Below are positions 47,825-57,667 of a stretch of 64,000 nucleotides of DNA, in pieces. The notes beneath the pieces were generated by a model. The model searched no databases. It was not told the origin of the DNA and saw nothing but the letters and a program-made list of their open reading frames with translations. How positions within the stretch are numbered: position 1 is the first letter of the stretch; each line of letters starts with the position of its first letter. Source of the stretch: Hysterangium stoloniferum. Its lineage: Eukaryota > Basidiomycota > Agaricomycetes > Hysterangiales > Hysterangiaceae. A program made the translations under genes and the position numbers. The stretch lies in the NCBI GenBank assembly GCA_015178975.1, contig WHVD01000003.1, positions 682,001 through 746,000 on the forward strand. The letters are read 5' to 3'.

Positions 47825-48765
47825 ATGACCATCATGCGCACTATGTTTGCTTCCCTACGACTATATGCTTTCATGATTGTGATAATCACATCGATACCTG
47901 TGTTAGGCCTGACTGCCAGTTTAGGAAGTAGATTCCTGCCTAACATACTAGGTGATTATAGTATCAGCTATGCCAGATTGTGTGCTTACAATTAAATGTC
48001 TATCTAGCCGATTTCACCATATTCTCCATTTTGGTACCGTCAGCTACGATTTTGTTGATAATTTTCTTGTACGTGGCGCACGAAAGTGTTAAGATCTCCT
48101 GAAACGAAACAAAGCATTCCAGGCTTTTGCGTTCCCAGCCTCGTATTGATGCCGTGGCCACATTCGTATTGGGTGTCCTGTGGCTCACGTTGGCTGCGTG
48201 GACTGTCGATATAATTGGGCCTGTGCAGTGTTTCCAGCTAGGCTCGCAGCGTATGCGAACTGAATCGGGCACCAGTATGTACAAGATAACGACTGTTGCC
48301 TTCTTGCCCGACTGACGCCATCTAACCAGTGTCCGCGATGATATATTGCCGACAGATGAAGGCAATAGAGGCACTGTCATGGGCAGTGTTCGTCATTTGT
48401 ATGCTTGCTTGACCTTTTGCATTTCTGCCGGGTTGCTCATAACATGCACAGTTGCGATCTCCTTTGTCCTCCTCATTTCCTTGGTCACGCGTGCACAATC
48501 CATAGGCAGACACAACGTTTGGGCGCAGTCGATCTCCGATCTTCCATGGTGGGGCGAAATGGGGGGGTTGCACGGCGAGAATGACGTATATGGTGCGCAT
48601 TCGCAATACCCCCGTATCCAACAACTACAATCCGGGGTGGGAGGCCAGCCGTATATTATACAACAGCAGCCAGGACATAATGTCCACATTCGAACGGGAG
48701 AGCCTGGTGAGCCGCCCGAGATACGCCAGGTCCCAATAAACGCCACAACCATATACGGGGCGTAA
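47825..48765 (+). CDS. Four-helix membrane protein (MARVEL-like), copy B
   Basis: Starts at ATG 47825 (MTIMRTMFASLRLYAFMIVI). GT-AG introns can be placed after 47,951, at 48,070-48,122, at a GTATGT site near 48,274, and at 48,400-48,451. These give helices RLYAFMIVIITSIPVLGL, FTIFSILVPSATILLIIF, ATFVLGVLWLTLAAWTV and SWAVFVIFAISFVLLISL. The Gly/Gln/Pro-rich tail ends INATTIYGA. The topology is the same as in the preceding gene: four helices, short loops and a polar tail. The two genes lie head-to-tail 289 bp apart, which suggests a tandem pair, although the sequences are diverged. The third-helix block RIDAVATFVLGVLWLTLAAW is like MARVEL helix three. Function unknown. Confidence 0.55.
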
Positions 48766-50020
48766 TGTAGCATCGCTCGCGTAGATATAGAAATTACTAT
48801 GAGTATGGCAATAGAATTCAACTTGAACGTGTTAGACGTGCGATATACAGGCGTTGTAAGAAATTGATGACCGAAGTGCTCATTTAACGAAGAAGCCCTC
48901 TCTGCCTCGAGGCGTGCACGTGCAGTATATATATGGTCAAGAATACCAGCATCTTGCAAGTGAAATATTCCCATCTAGCTTAAGCAAAATGGCTCTGTTT
49001 AGACACCATCCGATACGCAGCGCAGGCTACGGTCTGTCACCCTACTACCCTCGAATTTCTATGTGAACCCTGATAAACGAATAGCTCTTGGGCTGGTTAT
49101 AGTGGCCCATATCCTCCACCGTTTCATACCGAATACACACTGTAATGTCGCTTTAATGATCGTCAAAGCCAAATCATTCACAGTACAGTGCAGTTGCGTT
49201 CAGCCTCACTTCCACGTCTATCGCCATCCTCGCCATATCATCATTGGCGATCATGTAAGAACGTCCTAAATCTCGCCTCGAAAACAACATGATGCATAAC
49301 CAAATATCTTGGCGTAACAGGATCGTTGCCCACCATACGAGACAGGGGCAGATAATGACGCAGACGCAGGAAGAAATGCTGCTGATTGGAGCATTCGGGT
49401 TGTTCTGGATCTGTGAGTGACTCCATCGCAGGACATCGGATGAGTCCTGAGAGGCGGAACAGCGTTCCTCATCGTATTGCGGGCTTTCCGGACTGGAGCC
49501 GCACAGCCTGAGCCAGTCATAACCGCCGCCGCCGCCGCGGTGGCTCCGCCCGCAGCCAAGGCAAGCACCACCAGAGCTGCATCGAAACGGCCCCCGTGGT
49601 GCAGCGAAGAAAACTCATTTTGTGTGCTTGAGGAGTGGAAGTATAACTACTACTAAAGCGGAAGTTCCAGAGCGACCTGGACAAGAAGGCAGGACGCCAG
49701 GTGGAGATCATTGAGATTAGATTACTGCGGGAGCGTGTATCGATGTTATCTGACGCCTTATGCCTTATTGTATTTTGTAAACTGTTGGATATAAATTTGT
49801 TTCTGACCTGGAAGATCCAGAAGGGTGGGCGTGCATAGCATCTGAGGGCATGCAAGAATATCGTGACCATCGGAAGAGTGAGGGTTCGGCATCCACCGGC
49901 CGTATTTACGTTCAGGACACGACATTACTTCGGATTACCCAACTACCCTTGGAACGAGCGGGCTACCACCACCACCACTCTTCCGCCTTTCTATTCGTTC
50001 CTCGTATTTCGCAAATCACT
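48766..50020. other. Gene-poor 1.25-kb interval
   Basis: No supported gene. Weak pieces were noted: a short plus-strand start at 48988 (MALFRHHPIRSAGYG), a plus-strand frame around 49,060-49,269, and an Ala-rich minus-strand frame at 49,266-49,571. None shows conserved motifs or a plausible exon chain. The right part must include the E2 gene promoter. Confidence 0.4.
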
Positions 50021-50909
50021 ATGATGAGTGCTTTCCTCGGCCCAATCTCGTCATCATGTACTAACACTGCCTGTGGCAACGTAGATACACAAAGCGACGG
50101 ATCGAAACGGACGTTATGAAGATGTACGTCGACAAACCGCACGCTGCTCTGCACCCAACGCTGACCCCACGCTTCTGCAGGCTCATGTCTGACTACGAGG
50201 TCAACCTCGTGAATGACAATATGCAAGAATTCTACGTCCGCTTCTATGGTCCAGCTGAGAGTGAGATATCCATCCATCACGCTTTCTCCTCTGAAGCTCT
50301 TTCGCTGACTCCAGAATCTGGCAGCACCGTTCGCGGGCGGCGTATGGCGTATTCATGTAGAGCTACCCGACCAATATCCGTTCAAGTCACCCAGCATCGG
50401 TTTTATGAACAAGATATTTCATCCCAATATCGACGAGCTGTAAGTGCACCAGCTGCATTACAATAGTCACGAGTGCCTACTCTTTCGTTTCTCAGGAGCG
50501 GCTCTGTATGTTTAGATGTCATTAACCAGACTTGGTCGCCGATGTTCGGTAGGAATGAGTTGTTGAGTCTATACAGCGAATGTACACTAATGGACTGCAG
50601 ACATGATCAACATATTTGAAGTATTCCTGCCACAACTTTTGCGCTATCCCAATCCGAATGACCCCTTAAACGGAGAGGCGGCGGCACTGCTTATGCGACA
50701 TCCGAAGGAATATGAACAGAAGGTCAAAGGTTCGTAAATGCTCAGTCTGTGCCATCATACGTATGTTTAAATTAGTAACAGATTATGTGCAACGGTTTGC
50801 CACCAAGGAAGCCGCTGACGCTGCTGGTGGCGGTGACGATGACGATGATAAGGACAAGGACGAGGAATTGAGTGATATTGGTAGTTTTAGCGACAACGAT
50901 GAACCCTGA
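50021..50909 (+). CDS. UBC8: Ubiquitin-conjugating enzyme E2, UBC8/UBE2H type
   Basis: E2 enzyme; yeast Ubc8 works with the GID ligase in degrading gluconeogenic enzymes. The conserved N-terminal block [10 protein letters not shown] (about 50,098) is joined to [17 protein letters not shown] at 50,180, then [18 protein letters not shown], the HPN box FHPNIDE, and the active-site Cys in [33 protein letters not shown] and EYEQKVKDYVQRFA follow. The C-terminus has an acidic tail ([20 protein letters not shown]), as known for Ubc8/UBE2H. The first exon is not fixed: ATG 50021 with an intron carrying TACTAAC (50,069-50,075) before the acceptor is the best guess. Introns lie at ~50,113-50,180, ~50,257-50,318, ~50,441-50,497, ~50,548-50,601 and ~50,730-50,781. 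Family secure. Confidence 0.88.
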
Positions 50910-51315
50910 GATCGGATCGCCATTGTTCGCCTTTACCTTGATCTTGTTATTCTTGGCTTTATCCCCTCTCCTCGCACTGCATTTCATCCAGATACCATAG
51001 CGGTCTCTCCGGGTTCTCATACATGTTAATTGTCTCTATCATCACCATTCCACTCCGTCGACTGTTATTTATAGTGTACTACATACTTCTCAATTCGCTA
51101 CTTACGATCTCCACCCTTCTTCCCTAGCATGAACAGCTCCAGAGCCGCGTCAGTCATGTACTGCGTTTTTGTCATATCGGCCAACGTGGACGGTGGAGGA
51201 TCAATGTAGCCAATGTTACTTGGTTCTTCAATGGACTTGTGTCTGTGATTGAATAAATGGAATTGTATTGAGATCACCAGCCTATGGGAGGGTAGGAACA
51301 ACGTCGCGTCTTGCA
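50910..51315. other. Region between convergent UBC8 and THOC5 genes, with one open frame
   Basis: A minus-strand frame from about 51,280 to 51,098 reads IEEPSNIGYIDPPPS ... MTDAALELFMLGKKGG. It looks protein-like and could be an extra 3' exon of the THOC5 gene if the stop at 51316 is spliced out. Otherwise it is 3'UTR. The rest is AT-rich flank. Confidence 0.35.
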
Positions 51316-52212
51316 TCACTCAGGACCAGCCGTTTCTCCAGGTATTGATTCAAGCTGCACACTAGTTTCCATATTATTGTCTGTGATACTGTCTTCTGTT
51401 CTCTTGACCTCCACTGGGACAAGTTCTGTGACTTTGGTTTGAGCCTCTAAACCAGCCTGTATCGTACTCGTTTAGAGAAAGCATTTAAAAGATGTAAACG
51501 ATCCTACCTTGGATACTCGTTCAATCTCAGTATTGATCATGTCAAGCCTGGCTTGCTGCTCACGACTCTCTTTTAGTAGATCATCGCGCTCCTGGATCAA
51601 CCGTTTCCTTTGCTCATCCAGTCTGCGTTGTACCGTTTATAGAAAAAGATTAGATAGAATCTCGGAAAGAAAAGCTCACCGTTGTCGTTCGGCGAGCTCG
51701 AAACTCAGGCGGTTCAGCATGAGTTGGTGTTCATTTTTCAGGATATCCTCAGTACGCACTTCTTGCGGAGCGCGAGCAAGAAATTCATCAAGGGGATACA
51801 AAGGGATGTCTTGGTAAACAGAGCTAAAGACAGTGTCCGAACGCGTGTCAATGATGAATAGGACGAGATAGAGAGGTGGTGGGGCGTACGCGAACTGTCT
51901 GCACTTTTCTATCTCCTTCTCGAAATGTCGCCTCTCGTACATTAGGTTCTGCAGCCCGAGATGCGTGTGGTCCATTGCTTGCCGAGCCTCTGCTGTGCGC
52001 TGCTTATGATCGCGAGTGGCAGCATTGGTGGCTCGGTTGAGAGCCTTGAGTTGAGCGAAAAGGGCGCTGGCCTCCGAGAGGAGGGTTTCCGAATCTGGCG
52101 CGGTTGTTGAAGCAAGCTCACGTATTCGTTGCATGTATCGTTCGTGGGACACTGTAGGCGACAATGCAGCATACGTGGTCTGGGACTGCATTGTGATGGT
52201 TGTATCGGTCAT
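51316..52212 (-). CDS. THO complex subunit 5 (THOC5-like)
   Basis: Part of the THO/TREX complex that couples transcription to mRNA export. The start is ATG 52212 (MTDTTITMQ), chosen over 52,221 and upstream in-frame starts because the upstream part lacks a conserved feature. Reading order: an N-terminal coiled coil (HERYMQRIRELAS, SEASALFAQLKALNRAT), the signature block LGLQNLMYERRHFEKEIEKC, then after an intron (about 51,900-51,827) YQDIPLYPLDEFL and NEHQLMLNRLSFELAERQR. A further exon carries RKRLIQERDDLLKESREQQ. The C-terminal part (ESIPGETAGPE) ends at 51316, but a possible extra exon is noted just downstream. Shorter than animal THOC5, which has a large C-terminal half; this matches several fungal homologues. 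The promoter is divergent with G6PD, 142 bp apart. Confidence 0.85.
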
Positions 52213-52354
52213 ACTATGCATCCGCGGATATGCAGCCTTACTCAGCAGCCGAACTCGGGCAGACATATAAGCCCGCGTATCCCAGTGGGCTTCCAGAAAT
52301 AAATACACGTTTACAGGCCACGCCCGTCTCTATCTTACGCTACCATCGTCTACC
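52213..52354. promoter_or_regulatory. 142-bp bidirectional promoter, THOC5/G6PD
   Basis: The two start codons lie back to back at 52212 (minus) and 52355 (plus). The region must hold both promoters and leaders. I see no clear TATA box. Confidence 0.6.
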
Positions 52355-54223
52355 ATGTCTGCTGTTGGTTCTCATTCGAAAGCGAGGACAATGACGGAGC
52401 CCACCCCTCAGGAGCTCAAGGACAACACTGTTATCGTCGGTATGCTACCCATCAGTCCTCGTTTCGCCACTTTTGGCTGAATATTTTGCTGCCAGTCTTT
52501 GGTGCTTCTGGTGATCTGGCCAAAAAGAAGGTATATATGTCCAATGTTGTGTCCCTCGGTACATTGCCAATGCATCTCCACAGACCTACCCGGCCTTGTT
52601 TAAACTCTTCAAACAAGGGTACCTTTCTGAAGACGTCCGCATAGTCGGTTATGCCCGCACAAAGATGGAGGACGCAGACTACCACAAGCGTATTACATCT
52701 TACATTAAAACTCCTAGCGAGGACTCCGAATTCGCCGAAATCATCGAGAGGTTTAAGGGCATTTGCTCATACGTTGCCGGTGGATACGAGGACGACGAAA
52801 GCTTCCAAAACCTCAACTCTCATTTGGAGAAAATCGAGGCCACATACAAGCGCGATGGCTGTAATCGCGTTTTTTACCTGGCTCTGCCTCCAAGCGTCTT
52901 CATCCCTGTAGCTAGGGGAATCAAGAAGAATGCATACCTTGCCAATGGCGTCAATCGTATCATTGTAGAGAAGCCGTTCGGAAAGGATCTGCAGTCGTGT
53001 CGTGAGCTTATAGGTGCCCTCGGGCAGGATTGGTCTGAGGAGGAGACATTCCGGATTGATCACTATCTCGGCAAGGAGATGGTCAAGAATTTACTCGTTT
53101 TGCGTTTTGCAAACGTTGCGTTGGGATCGGCGTGGGACAAAAATTCGATCAGCAATGTTCAAATTACGTTCAAGGAACCTTTTGGAACTGAGGGCCGTGG
53201 AGGTTATTTCGATGAGTTCGGCATCATCAGGGATATCCAACAGAATCGTGAGCGTGGTTTTCATAATTATAGCATTTGCTTTGCTCGACTCATTTGGTCA
53301 GATTTATTACAGGTGCTCAGTATTCTTACTATGGAGCGCCCTGTCTCGTTCTCTGCTGAAGATATCCGAGACGAAAAGGTTAAAGTGTTACGAACGATTC
53401 CCCCGATTGCTCGTGAAGATGCGCTTTTAGGACAATATGTTGCTGCTAATGGCAAACCAGGCTACCTAGATGATGATACAGTCCCCCGCAACTCTGTTTG
53501 CCCTACATATGCGGCACTCACACTTTGGATCAACAACCCTCGCTGGGAAGGTGTGCCGTTCATTCTGAAGGCCGGAAAAGGCAAGGTTCTTTAATTCCGC
53601 TTGCCATGCATATTGATGAGGCTGCCCGCAGCTTTGAATGAAGCGAAGGTAGAGATCCGTATTCAATTTAAGGATGTCACGCAAGGCATCTTCAAGGATA
53701 TTGCTCGTAACGAGCTTGTCGTGCGCATACAACCGTCAGAAGCCGTTTATCTCAAACTCAACACGAAACTGCCCGGACTTCGTTCGGAAGCAATTCCCAC
53801 CGAAATGGACTTGACTTACAAAAATCGATTCTCTGGGGCAAATATCCCCGAGGCCTATGAAGCGTTGATTCTGGATGTAATAAAGGGCGATCACTCTAAT
53901 TTTGTGCGTGACGACGAATTAGACACAGCTTGGAAGGTGGGAAATTGATGTGATACTGCCCATTTGTTTATTAATGTGATTTTTCTGGCACAGATTTTCA
54001 CACCTCTGTTGCATTGGATTGACGGCAAGGATGGACCTGCACCGCGACCCGTTTCTTACCCATACGGATCTCGTGGGCCGAAGGAGCAAGACGCCTTTAT
54101 TGCTAAATACGGATATAAGCGAAATGATAAATCATAGTGAGTATCATACCCTCACGTTTTCAAGAAGTAACTTGATTGCTCTTTCTCAGTACCTGGCCTG
54201 TAACGCATTTGGCATTTTTGTAA
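52355..54223 (+). CDS. ZWF1: Glucose-6-phosphate 1-dehydrogenase
   Basis: First enzyme of the oxidative pentose-phosphate pathway; makes NADPH in the cytosol. It starts at ATG 52355. The NADP-binding motif GASGDLAKKKTYPALF is split by an intron (~52,532-52,584). The substrate-site motif RIDHYLGKEMVKN (about 53,060) is intact, as are IIVEKPFGKD, FKEPFGTEGRGGYFDEFGIIRD and SNFVRDDELDTAWK. Other introns lie at ~53,249-53,305 and at 53581-53631, the latter with a GC donor (AAAG/GCAAGG). Late introns precede IFTPLLHWIDG and the final exon YTWPVTHLAFL, ending at 54223. An in-frame TAG at 54135-54137 is skipped by that last intron. Length about 505 residues, typical for fungi. Confidence 0.95.
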
Positions 54224-55324
54224 GAAACGGTAGAAGTACCCTATGTCAACATCACAGGCCATTATTTAGACACCAGAAATCATCACACAAGTCCTGCGGT
54301 GTAATATCGATGTAACAAGTAGATCCCTATATAAAAATATAACTGGTTTCCAAGAGGTTTCATATTTCTACGTTTAATACATGTATGGCAAGTACGCAAC
54401 GGGCAAGTCGTTGAGATGGTCGCTAACACATCGGTCACCTAGGAATCTTCCCTCGGACACGTGCATCACTAATATTGTATCAACATTCAAAATTCCAGAG
54501 CTTTGATGAGACCAAAATCAGTGTACACAGCGTGTTATAATGAGCAGCGATATACATGTACTTCCCAGGGTACCGTAGGCAGCTTGCCTGATAAACTTTC
54601 CTGCGATGGTATGTGGCGTGTACTCCATCTCAAGTGTACATGTATATCTTTCAGGAGAACTAGTCGCAGCAAACAGCCCTGGATGTGATATGAACTCCGC
54701 CAATCACTTGATCTGATTGGTGGAGTTCACATCGCTGACTTGAAATTTTGTTCGGTGATGGTCCCTGTCATTCTCGGGCTGGGGGGCCGAGCACAGACCG
54801 GGGTACTTGTGGCTGATTGGCTAGGCGTTATCGCTGGGCGATCTTGCAGTACAATAAATATTGTGTGCTTGTGAGGTACTAGTGTTAGGATTTAGTAGTT
54901 CGTCTACTTTTATACACTTGTTCGATTAGAATGAAGGCAGTACAGTACTTTTGTGATCTCGATTGAGGACTTCTGAAGCTTATAATTAGAGGCCAAGCCA
55001 TCGTCGTGGGGTGTTGATAGTGGCCACTTTTCCAATTATATGAATCATGTCTAGAAGCATTACATCGCGATTCGCGCGGACGTCGAACTTTCTCCATCGA
55101 GATGACTCACGATCTCGCTCAGTCAACAAGCACAAGTTGCTTTAATACACATACATGCTAATAACACAGCGATGGACAGGAATGCCCAGGGAATGCATTA
55201 TATGCTACACTAGTGAAACGCAGCAGATAAACCCGTGCGGCTATCGTATTTAGATCCGGAAACCGATGCCGAGAGTGTTTGGTAATGGTCCGAAACCGAG
55301 GTGAGGGACAAGTAAATCTGTAAG
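54224..55324. other. Intergenic interval with two inverted repeats
   Basis: No gene was found. It contains an exact 13-bp inverted repeat (GATATACATGTAC at 54549-54561, its complement at 54636-54648) and a hairpin at 54687-54733. It lies between the convergent G6PD and LON-RING genes, so termination or a small mobile element are both possible. Confidence 0.5.
54687..54733. repeat. 20-bp stem hairpin containing CCAATCA
   Basis: The left arm is GATATGAACTCCGCCAATCA (54687-54706), the loop is 7 bases, and the right arm is TGATTGGTGGAGTTCACATC (54714-54733). The arms pair with two mismatches. Each arm holds a CCAAT-type motif in opposite orientation. Confidence 0.8.
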
Positions 55325-57484
55325 TTATCCAATAACGCAACCGTTGGAAACCCATCTGCGTTCCCAGGGCATCAAAATGACACTGTAAGGGAGTGATATA
55401 ACGTCGCGCACGGACCAAGTGTTGTTCAACCGTTCGATCCAGTGCACAACTAGCCGCAGACGAAGTTGTGGCGAGCGAATCGGAAGTAATTTTGCCTTCT
55501 CGTACTCATCGATCGGGAGGACCTACATGCAGTAGTAGCGTTAAGATGCCCGAATGAATGATGAAGGGTAGTTTGGAATACGTACAAGTGCCATCCAAAA
55601 GCTGAAACTAATCGGATCGTCGGGTTCAGGCCCATACGTGTGGTTGAGGCGTTGCACAACCCAGGGAGCTGTGCGATTGCGTAGCTTATCGAGGAAAGAG
55701 TGACAAAATTGTATTAGTTCTTCGTTCGTAGCGACGACGCCTCCAACTAGACCTAGATCGGGGGAGGTGGTGTTTGCATGGAAAGTACCGTCTACATCTA
55801 AATGAAGATCCTCAATCCTTTGCGTCGGGGGAGTTATTAGCAATATGTTAAGCTCTTTCGATAAGACTTACACTTCAATACGACCCACCATATATCCATC
55901 AAGGTCCCCCGTTTCTAAGATACGAAAACGATGAACTCCCCATGTCTCAACCATGCTTCGGCCGTCTACGAACATTTGAACGGTGCGAATTTCGAGCATA
56001 GTGCCAAAAGCCGTCCGCTCGCCGGTTCTACGTGGAGGCATTATCATACCAAACCGCGGGGACGGCTTCTCAAGACACCGACGGATCATCAAGCGGTATC
56101 TGCGTGTTTAAGAATAATGGCGATTTTTAAGGAAGGCATGAAATAGTCATACCGGGGCTCGTAAATGTGAAGAATAGTTGGAGTTCCGGGAAACGAAAGT
56201 TGACATACGAAAATGGGCGTATCAAGCTGTACATCGCGTTCTTCGGCTTCTGTCGTGGACTTGCGATCCGCGTATGATTCTGGAAATGCTTTGAGAACTG
56301 CCCAAATATTGTTAGGAAAGCGCAACAAGTTAGCAATGTAAGAGGGGACATACTAAGTGCTAATACGAGTTTATTTGGGGGATGATCTTGGGGAAAAGTG
56401 AATCCCGGCATATCGGTGCGGCATAAGGGGCATTGCGCGTTGTGATCCAAAGCGCGTTGTAGGCACTTGAGGCAGAATGTCTAGATAAAAGAATAATCTA
56501 CCAAACCACAAGGCACTGGGCATAGAGGGGGATGCATACATGTTGACATGGCGTTGTAACGGGTGCATATATTAGCATAAAGCATATTTCACACGTAAGC
56601 TCCGAAAAAAGCTCTTTGCTAAATCTACTGCTTGGAAGATTTAACTGACTGGGTACTATCGGCACGCTATTCTGCGGCCCTGTCTGTGGACGTTGGGTGG
56701 GTCGACGAACATGTTGTTTCTGTGTTGGTCTGGAAGTTGGCAAAGACGATGAATCACGTACAGAAGTGAGAATGTCATCGTTTCGGACCCGATCTGCATC
56801 TTCGCAACCTGATCCATCGTCAGAACACTGCAATGTCGGAACTGCTTCATTATCTTGCGCTTGCCATTCAGCAGCACGCTGTACTAAATCAAGAACCTTG
56901 CCGATCGTCACATCGAGCCTGGTTTCTGAAACTCGACTCGGGCCCCTCACAGGGGTTGTGGGTGTCCGGGGATGAATGGGAGGGGGAAAATATACTACAT
57001 TTGATTCTGGGGGGATGTTCGGACGGAGAAACGTTGGTAAAGGAAGAAGACATGTCGGTAAAGGACAAGCTGGCATCGATGGCGGTCCGGGGCGAGGCAG
57101 GGGAGCGGATGATACATTTCGTGACGTGAGTGTAACATGCTCAGAGCAAATTGTATGGCCGCAGTTGAGCGTTGTCGGCGTGACTAGGAGCTTAGGTGGT
57201 GAACACTGAGGACACTGAAGTAATGGTAATAAAGCGTGAGGGGTGACAACCTCGTCAGTAGGGGGCGTCGTTGGTAGAGCTTGAGGGGTACAAGCAGGCT
57301 CAATGAAGCTATTAGAATCACTGAGAGGACGACTGGGCACTGGAGGAATTTGGAGATCGGAGGGGGATGATTGGGGAGGTTCTAGGACAGCACTAGTGCT
57401 TGTATTTGAGTTAGTAGATTGAGTCGGAACAGTCTCTTTCCCCTTTCCTTTGTCCTTGCCAGCATTCTGGTTAGAAGAAGACAT
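55325..57484 (-). CDS. RING-finger and LON-substrate-binding domain protein (LONRF-like)
   Basis: Probable E3 ubiquitin ligase. It starts at ATG 57484 (MSSSNQNAGKDKGKGKE), then a Ser/Pro/Thr-rich region. A first incomplete RING-like cluster follows (CPQC ... NCGHTICSEH ... CPLPTC, about 57,220-57,060). A second, complete C3HC4 RING is split by an intron: CEICFMLIYAPVTTPCQH joins TFCLKCLQRALDHNAQCPLC. After a hydrophilic linker the LON-N domain follows: FVCQLSFPGTPTILHIYEPR, RCLEKPSPRFGMI, FGTMLEIRTVQMF, RFRILETGDLDGY. The last exon ends LPYSVILMPWERRWV and stops at 55325. Two RINGs plus LON is the LONRF order. No TPR repeats, present in animal LONRF, are visible. Confidence 0.85.
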
Positions 57485-57667
57485 TCTCCAGCACACTTAC
57501 AAACAGCGACCAGCGTGTCCTAACGATTGAGAGTTGACGTCAGCGAGACTTAGGTAAGCAACAGGTATATGAAATCACGTGCCAGCAAAGGCTTCAGATG
57601 ATGTTCATTCAGTACTGTACCCTGTAGGTCGCGATTGACAGGGACGACGGGCTCCGGGCTACCTACC
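57485..57667. promoter_or_regulatory. 183-bp divergent promoter, LON-RING/STB6
   Basis: Start codons lie at 57484 (minus) and 57668 (plus). The sequence between has no long open frame and must serve both genes. No specific factor site was recognised. Confidence 0.5.

Noticed and set aside
49266-49870. Ala-rich minus-strand ORFs between the membrane-protein and E2 genes
   Set aside because: They overlap in different frames with no motif or exon pattern and probably arise from a GC-rich GCC repeat.
54135-54137. Early stop of glucose-6-phosphate dehydrogenase
   Set aside because: A GTGAGT donor two bases into the codon removes it, and the next exon reads YTWPVTH, the family's expected C-terminus.
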